Source of the DNA: Kiloniella laminariae DSM 19542
GTDB taxonomy: Bacteria; Pseudomonadota; Alphaproteobacteria; Kiloniellales; Kiloniellaceae
Length of the DNA stretch: 64,000 nucleotides
NCBI RefSeq assembly: GCF_000374005.1
Contig: NZ_KB893134.1
Location: forward strand, 806,518-870,517
Direction of reading: 5' to 3'
This document shows, piece by piece, positions 57,113 through 64,000 of the stretch. Position numbers and translations under genes: made by a program. Each line of letters begins with the position of its first letter. The stretch's first letter is position 1. A model generated the notes under the pieces. The model searched no databases. It was given only the letters and a program-made list of their open reading frames with translations, and had not been told where the DNA came from.

Positions 57113-58120
57113 TTATGTCGTAATACTTCTGGCTTCCTTGTGCTGTGCAAGCCTTTCGGAAACCTTTTCTGCAATTCTCCGGCTTTCTGACAAGGGGGGG
57201 TAGTGCCAGTGTTCCAGAGTGCCTGTAAAGTTACGAATGATGCCCCTGTCCTTAAGTTGCTGATGAAAGCGGGAGAATTTTTTATTACCCCCTTCAAGAT
57301 CAACAACATAGACTGGTTTTCCGGTCGAGGCAGCCTCTGTGACCATGTTCACAGAATCGCTTGTCACAATAAAGGCGTCGGCACTGCCGAGAAACCCAAA
57401 GTAAGGGTTGTCACCCGTGCCATCCCAGAAGAAACCGGGAAGGTCGACGAGGGCCTGTTTCAGCTGGGCCTCATGTTTTTTTCCGGTGCGGCGAGAGGTC
57501 GTGACGAGAAAGCTGCAGCCGCTGTCCTGCTGTAGTTTGTGAAGTTGTTTCGCCAGGTTTTGCATAATGGTTTCTGTCAGGTGATAGGCTTTACTTTTTC
57601 CGCCGACAAGCACGGCAACCCGGGGGCCGGGTAAGGCACTGATCGTCGGTGAGAGATCGGCTGCTGCGTCTTTGAGCCGAATAGCTGTTACCCGGTTGAT
57701 TCCCCCGGTTGTGAGGAGGACGTTGCCACCGCGCAGGGTGTCATGTTCGGGGGTAATGACAAGATCGTAATGTCGGGGAGAAATTTTGGGGTCCTGTACC
57801 TGAATAACAAAAGTTTTACCGTGGCTTTTCCTGCGTACAAGAGCATTGAAGATAGCGGCCTGGCGCCCACAGGCAATGGTTATATCGGGCCATTCGTCCA
57901 GTGCTGTGCTGCCCGGAAAGTCGGGAAATATATTTCCGTAGACAGCAGGGTGTAATGGCACGAGCGCAGGAGGCAGCCACTTCCAGGGCCTGACCATTTC
58001 GACTTGTTTGATAAGGGGTTCAAGACCCATAGCTTCCGCCAGTCCGGTACACTGTACCTGGATCCCGGCACGTCCATCGCTGATTACCCAGCAGGTAAGT
58101 GGTTTTTCGGTCTGTTTCAT
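57113..58120 (-). CDS. ELM1/GtrOC1 family protein (DUF1022)
   Basis: 335 residues. WVISDGRAGIQVQCTGLAEA and VQDPKISPRHYDLVITPEHD are diagnostic of the mitochondrial-fission ELM1 family (COG3660). Plant ELM1 recruits dynamin; bacterial homologues look like GT-B-type glycosyltransferases (e.g. DSVNMVTEAASTGKPVYVVD), and their role is unproven, possibly in LPS or sugar transfer. It is divergent from the Lrp gene. Confidence 0.92.
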   Translation of the reverse strand: MKQTEKPLTCWVISDGRAGIQVQCTGLAEAMGLEPLIKQVEMVRPWKWLPPALVPLHPAVYGNIFPDFPGSTALDEWPDITIACGRQAAIFNALVRRKSHGKTFVIQVQDPKISPRHYDLVITPEHDTLRGGNVLLTTGGINRVTAIRLKDAAADLSPTISALPGPRVAVLVGGKSKAYHLTETIMQNLAKQLHKLQQDSGCSFLVTTSRRTGKKHEAQLKQALVDLPGFFWDGTGDNPYFGFLGSADAFIVTSDSVNMVTEAASTGKPVYVVDLEGGNKKFSRFHQQLKDRGIIRNFTGTLEHWHYPPLSESRRIAEKVSERLAQHKEARSITT

Positions 58121-58344
58121 GACAGATGGAATATCGCGCCAGATCCTGATCTGTGCAAGGGAAAGCCCGGTTAAAGAATGTTTTGCAGTGATAATGTACG
58201 AGAATAATTATGTAATGCGCCTTGAACTTGCGAGCACCGCGGGTAATATTGTTACCCAAATCTCATCGATTCGCTCCGAAGCTTATAAAGAAGTGGTTTG
58301 TAAGCTTCGGGGTGTTACCGGAAATCAGTAAACAGGACCTTTGT

Positions 58345-58845
58345 ATGCGCCGCGTAAAACTAGATCGTATTGATCTTCGTATCCTTCAGGATCTTCAGGA
58401 AGACGGACGTGTCACAAACGTTGAGCTTGCCCGACGTGCTGGAATCTCGGCTCCTCCCTGCTTGCGGCGGGTCAGGGCTCTTGAAGAGGCTGGCTATATC
58501 AAGGGATATCATGCGGAACTTGAGGCAGAGGCATTGGGGTATGAAGTTGCCTTTTATGCTCTGGTTGGTTTGGCCGGCCAGTCCGAGCAGGTGCTTCAGG
58601 AGTTCGAGAGTTATATGAAGGAATGGCCAGAGGTCCGCGAATGCAGCATGACCCGCGGTTCGAATGACTTTGTGCTCAAACTGGTGGCCCGGAATACGGC
58701 GCATGAGAACCAGTTGACGGGCAAGCTTACTGCAGCTCCCCACGTTGCAACAGTCCAGACGATTCAGGTTATCCGAACTTCGAAGAGTACACCGGGTGTG
58801 CCGATTGATGACAGCGATGCGACCCTGTTGAACGGACACGACTGA
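58345..58845 (+). CDS. Lrp/AsnC family transcriptional regulator
   Basis: 166 residues from ATG 58345 (AGGA eight bases upstream); the 207-residue reading has no such support. The winged helix reads LDRIDLRILQDLQEDGRVTN and VELARRAGISAPPCLRRVRA, followed by the RAM effector domain. It commonly lies near trxB in alphaproteobacteria. Followed by a terminator. Confidence 0.94.
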   Translation: MRRVKLDRIDLRILQDLQEDGRVTNVELARRAGISAPPCLRRVRALEEAGYIKGYHAELEAEALGYEVAFYALVGLAGQSEQVLQEFESYMKEWPEVRECSMTRGSNDFVLKLVARNTAHENQLTGKLTAAPHVATVQTIQVIRTSKSTPGVPIDDSDATLLNGHD

Positions 58846-59198
58846 GTAAAGCCATAATTAAGGATCGGGGCAAGTTGTTCTCGAGAAGTACAAGGGGCGT
58901 AGAGGATGACTTTTCTCTATGCCCTTTTGTTATTGATTTTATTGCTCAGAGGTGAGGAATCGCACCATCTTCACTCCTGGATTGATTTCGGTTTATACTG
59001 GAAGCTAAACAAGGAGGGGGCCCTGTTTATCAAATCTCAGGGTTCATCGAGCCTCAGGGTTTATCTAGCGTTATGACGTGTTCTTTCCTTGTTTCTGACA
59101 TTGCATTGAAAAAGTGATCTTCGATTTGGGGTTACCTGATTGTAAGAGTCTTCCAGGTGATCCGGTGCCTAGATATATTTTCTGGAAGGTTTTAAGCG
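58846..59198. other. Intergenic region lrp/cfa
   Basis: About 350 bp with the Lrp-gene terminator at its start. The rest (58931-59198) presumably holds the cfa promoter and leader; no ORF, repeat or known RNA was recognised. GGAAGG lies before the cfa ATG. Confidence 0.45.
58892..58930 (+). terminator. Terminator after the Lrp gene
   Basis: Arms AAGGGGCGTAGAG and CTCTATGCCCTTTT pair with one wobble around a 10-base loop, ending in TTTTG. Confidence 0.85.
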
Positions 59199-60443
59199 AT
59201 GAGCTTTCTGCAGGAAAACCGATTTTTCAAACACACTGCCTGCGACGGCCTTGGATCGTCTCTGGCGCTATGGTTACTTTCAAAAATTGTCCGAAGTGGT
59301 CGGCTCGAGGTGACCTTGCCCAAAGGTGCCGTTGTTGAGCTGGGGGATGGCAGCGGGAATATCTGTGGTATGACCCTGCCGACTTTGAAAAACGTGCTGC
59401 TGATGTTCCTTCGGCCTGATCCTTCCCTGCCGAATGCTTTTGTCGCCGGGAAGTGGTGGGTAACAAAAGGAGAGTTGGAAGACCTTATTTTCCTGTTGCT
59501 TGAGAATGAGAAACAGGCTCCCTGCAAAGCCTTTCGCGGAATGATTTCCCGGATAAAAAAGAGATTTTTTCACCTGCGTCAATACAGTCCTGTGCATCTT
59601 TCCAGTCACAGAGTGCGTCATCACTATGATCTGGGGAACAGATTATATCGCGCATTCCTGGATCCGGAGATGTTTTATTCCTGCGCTTTTTTTGAAAAAG
59701 AAAGCGACGATCTGGAGCGGGCACAAAAAAACAAGGTCTGTACCACCCTGGAGCGTCTTGCGCTGAATGACAAAACCCAAACTGTACTTGATATAGGTTC
59801 GGGCTGGGGGGGATTAACCCGTGCTCTTGCGCTGGCCAGTGATGCTGAAGTGACGGGGATTACGCTTTCCCGTGAACAGTTCGAACTGGCCAATCTGCGA
59901 AAAGAAGAAATCGGTGAGGAAAAGGCGGGAAAGCTGGTTTATGAACTCTGTGATTATCGGCAACACAGGGAAGGGGAGTCTGCTTATTATGATCGAATTG
60001 TCTCTGTCGGTATGTATGAACATGTGGGGATGACACAATATCGGATCTTCTTTGACACAATTTTCCGTTTATTGAAACAAGACGGGCGGGCTGTTGTCCA
60101 CAGTATTGTTCGGCGTGAATCAGATACCACCAGCCGCTGGATTGATCAGAATATTTTTCCTGGAGGCTATATTCCTGCCATTTCCGAGATGATCAGGCCG
60201 GCAGAAGAGGCAGGCCTGAATGTTGAAGCTGTCTACAGTCATGCGGGCGAAAATTATGCCCGGACCCTCAGATTCTGGCGCGAGCGCTTTCGCCGGGCAA
60301 AAACGGCGTTGGCTGAAGAGGGGTATGATGAAGAATTCTGTCGTATGTGGGAGTTTTATCTTGGAGCCTGTATCAACAGCTTTGATGCACGTCAGGAGAA
60401 TCTCAGGGTGGCCCAGGTTGTGTTTACCAAGGCGCTACTGTGA
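59199..60443 (+). CDS. cfa: Cyclopropane-fatty-acyl-phospholipid synthase
   Basis: 414 residues. The SAM-binding motif VLDIGSGWGGLTRALALA and the Cfa-specific HYDLGNRLYRAFLDPEMFYS (bicarbonate/lipid site region) and EHVGMTQYRIFFDTIFRLLK are present. It methylenates double bonds of membrane fatty acids, usually under stress or in stationary phase. The gene stands alone and is convergent with the diguanylate cyclase gene. Confidence 0.95.
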   Translation: MSFLQENRFFKHTACDGLGSSLALWLLSKIVRSGRLEVTLPKGAVVELGDGSGNICGMTLPTLKNVLLMFLRPDPSLPNAFVAGKWWVTKGELEDLIFLLLENEKQAPCKAFRGMISRIKKRFFHLRQYSPVHLSSHRVRHHYDLGNRLYRAFLDPEMFYSCAFFEKESDDLERAQKNKVCTTLERLALNDKTQTVLDIGSGWGGLTRALALASDAEVTGITLSREQFELANLRKEEIGEEKAGKLVYELCDYRQHREGESAYYDRIVSVGMYEHVGMTQYRIFFDTIFRLLKQDGRAVVHSIVRRESDTTSRWIDQNIFPGGYIPAISEMIRPAEEAGLNVEAVYSHAGENYARTLRFWRERFRRAKTALAEEGYDEEFCRMWEFYLGACINSFDARQENLRVAQVVFTKALL

Positions 60444-60469
60444 AAAGAGGCCTCTATCTTTGTTTTTGA

Positions 60470-61678
60470 TTAGTTCCGGATAACGCAGTTGCGGCCTTTA
60501 TCCTTGGCTTTGTAGAGTGCCCGATCAGCATTTTTCATAATGTCTTCAGGTTCATCCTGTTTGTCTTTGCGCTCGGATATGCCGATTGAAACGGTAATCT
60601 TGACCCTTTTGTTTCCGGATTGACCCGGGGCTCTTTTGGGCTTTTTGTTCGGACGATCCTGGCCTCTGACCACAAAAGCCGTTTTTTCGATCCGCTCTCT
60701 GACATCTTCAAGATAGTCGATGGCTTCTTTGGCGTCCTTGCCAGGAAAAAGCAGGGTAAATTCTTCGCCGCCATAGCGATAGGCCCGACTGCCCCCCCCC
60801 GTCTGGTTGAGACGGGAAGCGATCATGCGCAGGACCTGGTCACCAACATCATGACCATAGCTGTCGTTGAATTTTTTGAAAAAATCGACATCGACCATGG
60901 CCAGTGAATAACGCCGTCCGAGCTTCTTCATATCGGCAAGCAAAGCACGACGGCCGGGTATCCCGGTCAGTTCATCGAGAAAGGCCATGCGATGAGATTC
61001 CTGGAACAGGGCCAGAATCAGGAGCAGGGAGATCAGGATCAGGAAAATGGCTGTTGCGCTCTGATCACCTTGACGCAGGCCCCCGCCAAAAAGGGCGATT
61101 AACGCCCCGAGATAGCCAGCATCCAAAGGGCGATGTTTCCTAGCCAGACGCACAGTGAGAAACAGGGTTGCCAGGGCGAAAGTCGCCAACGCCAAAGCTG
61201 GAAGAGCGAGTCCCGGCCCCCAGCTCGGGCGCCAGTGCAGGACATAGTGCAGATCAATCCAGAAGTTCGCAAAGATCCCGAGATCATCCGCGGGATAGTC
61301 GAGAGACATAATGACAAGGGCAAGAACAAGAAGACTGACGGCCTTGGTAAAACCTGCGGGGGTGAGCAAGCCGCGTTCTTCACTTAACGCCAGGACAAGC
61401 CAGCAGAGGGGAAGGACGATATAGACGGCGACTGTCTGCGTTGCCGAAAGAGCATCAACAAAATAGGCGAAGATGGCAACAAGGGAAAAGACAAAGACAG
61501 GGTTTGATTTTCTAATCCAGAAACAGATACTTGCCCCGAAAATGGGCAAAGCGACAGGAGCACCCTCCAGAAGAAGGGAGACCGGGGCAGGGTAGCTTTG
61601 GGGATAAAGAGCAAGATATACTGCGACCGAAAGTAAAACCATCGAAGGCAGGTACAGCTTTAGAAAGTGTGAGATCAC
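60470..61678 (-). CDS. Membrane-bound diguanylate cyclase (GGDEF)
   Basis: 402 residues read from a GTG at 61678 that lacks a clear ribosome binding site. About seven hydrophobic helices fill residues 5-215. The GGDEF domain has LAMVDVDFFKKFNDSYGHDV and the active-site RYGGEEF. The inhibitory I-site RxxD is absent (text SRAYRYGGEEF). The codons upstream of the GTG in the same frame remain hydrophobic down to the previous gene's stop, without a usual start codon, so the true N-terminus is uncertain. Confidence 0.9.
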   Translation of the reverse strand: MISHFLKLYLPSMVLLSVAVYLALYPQSYPAPVSLLLEGAPVALPIFGASICFWIRKSNPVFVFSLVAIFAYFVDALSATQTVAVYIVLPLCWLVLALSEERGLLTPAGFTKAVSLLVLALVIMSLDYPADDLGIFANFWIDLHYVLHWRPSWGPGLALPALALATFALATLFLTVRLARKHRPLDAGYLGALIALFGGGLRQGDQSATAIFLILISLLLILALFQESHRMAFLDELTGIPGRRALLADMKKLGRRYSLAMVDVDFFKKFNDSYGHDVGDQVLRMIASRLNQTGGGSRAYRYGGEEFTLLFPGKDAKEAIDYLEDVRERIEKTAFVVRGQDRPNKKPKRAPGQSGNKRVKITVSIGISERKDKQDEPEDIMKNADRALYKAKDKGRNCVIRN

Positions 61679-61762
61679 GTTGTTCTGGCTCTGGAGTCTG
61701 GCGCTGGAATAAAAGACCGCAATCAGCGTAACGAAGCCGTAAGCTGAGTAACGGTGAAGAGG

Positions 61763-62725
61763 TCAGTCATTTTGTGCCAGTGCCTGTTTGCTGATTCTTT
61801 CCATAATATCCTCGATTTCCGGTTTGGCAGGAGGTGTTTCATCCTCTTGGGCATTCTTCTCAAGGAAACTGTCGATACTGTCAGAGAGATTTTCTTCGGA
61901 ATCGTCCGCCCCGATGTCATCGCTTTCTGCATCTTCAGCTAGTCCGGCATTTCCGTCGCTAGCTTCAAGCCCGGCATCTTCAAGTTCCATATCAGCAATT
62001 TCAAAAGAATCGTCTTCTTCCTCTGCAGAAGCTGTGTCATCACTTTCCTCACCAGAATCCTCACCAGAATCCTCACCAGAATCCTCGTCTGCGAAATCCT
62101 CGGGAAGAACTTCCTCAAGATTTTCTGCAATCTCGGCAATCAGGGCATCTTCAGAGTCGTCGTCCAAAGCAAAGTCATCAGCCTCATCGTCTGGGGCTTC
62201 ATCTTTTTCCTCATTTTCAGAGGTCGGCGTTTCGTTGTCTGCAGTTTCATCTGTTTCGAGCGCGGTAGCGGGTGCTTTGTCCTGGTCTGCGGTAACGTCA
62301 CTTTGCTCTTCAGCAGAGGCTGCGTCTTCTTCGGTTACTTCGAACTCTTCAACACCACCTGCTTCTTCTGCAATCTCTGAAATTTCCTGGTCGTCAATCT
62401 CCAGGTGATGAATTTCATCATCCGTCTCTGTGTTTTCTTTCGCTGTAATTGCAAGGGTTTCCCCGGTCATGGCTGAGATCCGGGCATCCATATCGTGCAG
62501 CGTATCACTGGTGTTTCCGCTCTCGATTGCCTGCAGGAGAGAGAAGAGCATGGAGCGCAGCTGTTCATTTTCTCCCTCAAGTTTGACAATCACCTGATCT
62601 TTCTGCTCAGTCACATTGAGCAGGGCAATCAGGCGTTTACTATAACCTTGCTGCTGATCAGCAAGAAGGCCAAAACGGCCCTCGGCGGCTTCCACTCTTT
62701 GGCGAAGTTCTTCTAAATCAGACAT
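61763..62725 (-). CDS. Acidic coiled-coil protein of unknown function
   Basis: 320 residues from ATG 62725. The N-terminal 100 residues look like a coiled coil (MSDLEELRQRVEAAEGRFGL and KDQVIVKLEGENEQLRSML). The rest is dominated by Asp, Glu, Ser and Ala with no fold visible. It contains a 12-bp tandem repeat encoding GEDS units. No family was recognised. The diguanylate cyclase gene follows on the same strand and in the same frame. Its function is unknown; low-complexity acidic tails often act in protein binding. Confidence 0.8.
   Translation of the reverse strand: MSDLEELRQRVEAAEGRFGLLADQQQGYSKRLIALLNVTEQKDQVIVKLEGENEQLRSMLFSLLQAIESGNTSDTLHDMDARISAMTGETLAITAKENTETDDEIHHLEIDDQEISEIAEEAGGVEEFEVTEEDAASAEEQSDVTADQDKAPATALETDETADNETPTSENEEKDEAPDDEADDFALDDDSEDALIAEIAENLEEVLPEDFADEDSGEDSGEDSGEESDDTASAEEEDDSFEIADMELEDAGLEASDGNAGLAEDAESDDIGADDSEENLSDSIDSFLEKNAQEDETPPAKPEIEDIMERISKQALAQND
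62047..62082. repeat. 12-bp tandem repeat, three copies, inside the acidic protein gene
   Basis: Three perfect copies of CCTCACCAGAAT plus a partial fourth. On the coding strand they encode repeated GEDS-type residues. Copy number may vary between strains without breaking the frame. Confidence 0.9.
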
Positions 62726-62834
62726 ACCAGAATCCCAAATCATAAGCATTTGAGATAAGTATTGGTCGAAAAAGGTTTTAAAATCCCTAATTCTCCATAT
62801 TAATAAGCGGCTCAGGGAAGAAGGAGTTGGTTAT

Positions 62835-63257
62835 ATGGGACAGGATTACGCAGGCGATGTATCTGTTGCGGCCGCCTGGAAGGCTTTGCAAGAAGATCAA
62901 AGCGCCATTCTCGTCGATGTGCGGACAATCCCGGAATTCCAGTTTGTTGGCGTGCCGGATCTTTCTGCTGCAGGGAAACAGGTTCACTGTTTGTCGTGGC
63001 AGGTCTATCCACAGATGCAAGTGAACCCGAATTTTGTTGAAGCGGTGCGGGAGCTGGCCACCCAGAAAGATCAAGCTGTTTACCTGCTTTGTCGCTCTGG
63101 TGTACGGTCTGTGTCGGCCGCGGTTGCACTGACCGCTGCAGGCTATACAAACTGCTACAATATCGAACAGGGTTTTGAAGGCCCTCCTGATGCTGAGGGG
63201 CACCGCGGAGCGGTTGCCGGGTGGAAAGCATCCGGACTTCCCTGGAAACAGAACTGA
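62835..63257 (+). CDS. Rhodanese-like domain protein
   Basis: 140 residues, a single rhodanese domain. SAILVDVRTIPEFQFVGVPD is the conserved substrate-side segment, and the active-site Cys is in YLLCRSGVRSVSAAVAL. It may transfer sulfane sulfur. It stands directly before metZ, a common neighbour, suggesting a link to sulfur amino acid metabolism. Confidence 0.93.
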   Translation: MGQDYAGDVSVAAAWKALQEDQSAILVDVRTIPEFQFVGVPDLSAAGKQVHCLSWQVYPQMQVNPNFVEAVRELATQKDQAVYLLCRSGVRSVSAAVALTAAGYTNCYNIEQGFEGPPDAEGHRGAVAGWKASGLPWKQN

Positions 63258-63277
63258 GAAACGGTTTTCCCAGATGA

Positions 63278-63345
63278 AAGCAGCCTGAAGGCTGCTTATA
63301 GGCTCTCCAGCCTGAAGCGGCTGGATAATAATATGGATGAGAGAG
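63278..63345 (+). promoter_or_regulatory. Hairpins in the metZ leader
   Basis: Hairpin AAGCAGCC-TGAA-GGCTGCTT (63278-63297) is followed by TCCAGCC-N6-GGCTGGA (63306-63325). CTCTC at 63303-63307 can pair with the GAGAG just before the metZ ATG. No T-run is present. The arrangement could control translation, but no known SAM riboswitch consensus is seen. Confidence 0.4.
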
Positions 63346-64000
63346 ATGACAGATAGTACTTCAAAGGTTTCAGCACGCAGACTTCGCCCCCAGACAGAAC
63401 TGGTGCGTGGCGGGCTCATGCGCAGCGGATTTGATGAAACCAGCGAGGCAATGTTTCTCAACTCGGGTTATGTCTATGCCTCTGCAGAAGAAGCTGAACA
63501 GGCCTTTAACGGAGAGCGCGAGCGCTATGTCTATTCCCGCTATGCCAACCCGACGCTCTCCATGTTTGAAGAACGGATGCGGTTGCTTGAAGGGGCTGAA
63601 GTCTGCCGTGGAACAGCCAGCGGGATGGCAGCGGTTAGTGCAGCTCTCTTGTCTCAGGTAAAGGCAGGGGATCGGGTTGTTGGTGCCAAGGCGCTCTTTG
63701 GCTCGTGCCTCTATATTCTCAATGAACTTCTCCCGCGGTATGGCGTAGAAACCGAAGTCGTTGACGGCACGGATCTGAAAGCCTGGGAAGCCGCGCTGTG
63801 CAAGGGCGCAAAAGCCGTTCTTGTGGAGACACCTTCCAACCCCGCGCTGGATATCATTGACCTCAAAGCAGTTTGTGACATGGCGCATGCTGCAGGGGCG
63901 CTGGTGATTGTCGACAATGTTTTTGCCACACCCATGTTGCAAAAGCCGTTGGAATACGGCGCAGATATTGTTGTCTATTCCACAACCAAGCATATTGATG
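63346..64000 (+). CDS. metZ: O-succinylhomoserine sulfhydrylase, N-terminal part (3' end outside window)
   Basis: 218 codons are visible, open to the window end. RPQTELVRGGLMRSGFDETS, YVYSRYANPTLSMFEERMRL and VETPSNPALDIIDL are typical of MetZ, a Cys/Met-metabolism PLP enzyme; the window ends at YSTTKHID, right at the PLP Lys. It makes homocysteine from O-succinylhomoserine and sulfide. The start ATG is preceded by GATGAGAG; it follows the rhodanese gene by about 90 bp. Confidence 0.95.
   Translation, partial: MTDSTSKVSARRLRPQTELVRGGLMRSGFDETSEAMFLNSGYVYASAEEAEQAFNGERERYVYSRYANPTLSMFEERMRLLEGAEVCRGTASGMAAVSAALLSQVKAGDRVVGAKALFGSCLYILNELLPRYGVETEVVDGTDLKAWEAALCKGAKAVLVETPSNPALDIIDLKAVCDMAHAAGALVIVDNVFATPMLQKPLEYGADIVVYSTTKHID

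Noticed and set aside
61788-62408. 206-residue serine-rich plus-strand frame
   Set aside because: It is the exact antisense of the Asp/Glu-rich gene; Ser/Ala runs are a by-product of GAA/GAT/GCT-type codons on the other strand.
63258-63345. SAM-II riboswitch before metZ
   Set aside because: The hairpins are present, but I do not see the conserved SAM-II pseudoknot sequence, so only a generic leader structure is reported.

Overview
The window is a 64 kb, gene-dense stretch of a bacterial chromosome. Gene content and order point to an alphaproteobacterium, probably a marine Rhodospirillales/Kiloniellales-type organism: hemF-trmL next to petABC, prs-rplY-pth-ychF, hldD-lgt-midA-pgeF divergent from ubiK, a PetP/PetR-like MarR-OmpR-EnvZ set, Lrp-trxB-LysR, and an ELM1-family gene. 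The genus cannot be fixed by reading alone. I see no prophage, insertion sequence, CRISPR array, rRNA or tRNA gene.

Layout. 1-7.2 kb: the end of an acetyltransferase, then a minus-strand operon MoxR ATPase - DUF58 - BatA/DUF4159 membrane protein - second VWA-like membrane protein. 7.4-10.2 kb: DUF1285, CoA pyrophosphatase, DUF6111-like protein and CCA-adding enzyme as an overlapping plus-strand operon. 10.2-15.1 kb: acetyltransferase, hemF, trmL, and the cytochrome bc1 operon petABC. 15.2-25.6 kb: VOC and HPP proteins, then minus-strand housekeeping genes (ychF, pth, rplY, prs; a lipoprotein; pgeF, midA, lgt, hldD). 25.8-33.3 kb: ubiK, YbjN, proC, a TetR/COQ9-like protein, csaA, the two-component/MarR set, a branched-chain aminotransferase and a Gre-like factor. 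33.3-44.3 kb: molybdopterin genes (moaE, moaD, moeA, mobB), uvrC, folB, a Na/Ca antiporter, a PAS histidine kinase and uvrB. 44.4-54.4 kb: diaminopropionate ammonia-lyase, ahpC/ahpD, an aminotransferase, the molybdoenzyme msrP, a trypsin-like lipoprotein, a lone receiver protein, and an AraC/MFS divergent pair. 54.4-64 kb: a candidate structured RNA, LysR, trxB, ELM1, Lrp, cfa, a diguanylate cyclase, a very acidic coiled-coil protein, a rhodanese and the start of metZ.

How the parts connect. Respiration and haem (petABC, hemF, the PetP/PetR-like regulators, ubiK and possibly the COQ9-like protein) form one theme. Peroxide and thiol defence (ahpC, ahpD, trxB, msrP) form another. The Mo-cofactor genes could supply MsrP. 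Envelope functions include lgt, hldD, the MoxR/DUF58/DUF4159 operon, cfa and several lipoproteins.

The strongest unexplained signal is a minus-strand intergenic locus near 54.6-54.75 kb. It holds four consecutive hairpins, two of them with perfect C(UUCG)G tetraloops, and ends in a hairpin plus nine U. I read it as a stand-alone structured small RNA. Second, intrinsic-terminator hairpins sit directly in front of the Shine-Dalgarno sequences of rplY and of the Gre-like gene, with no room for a promoter, which suggests attenuation by read-through.
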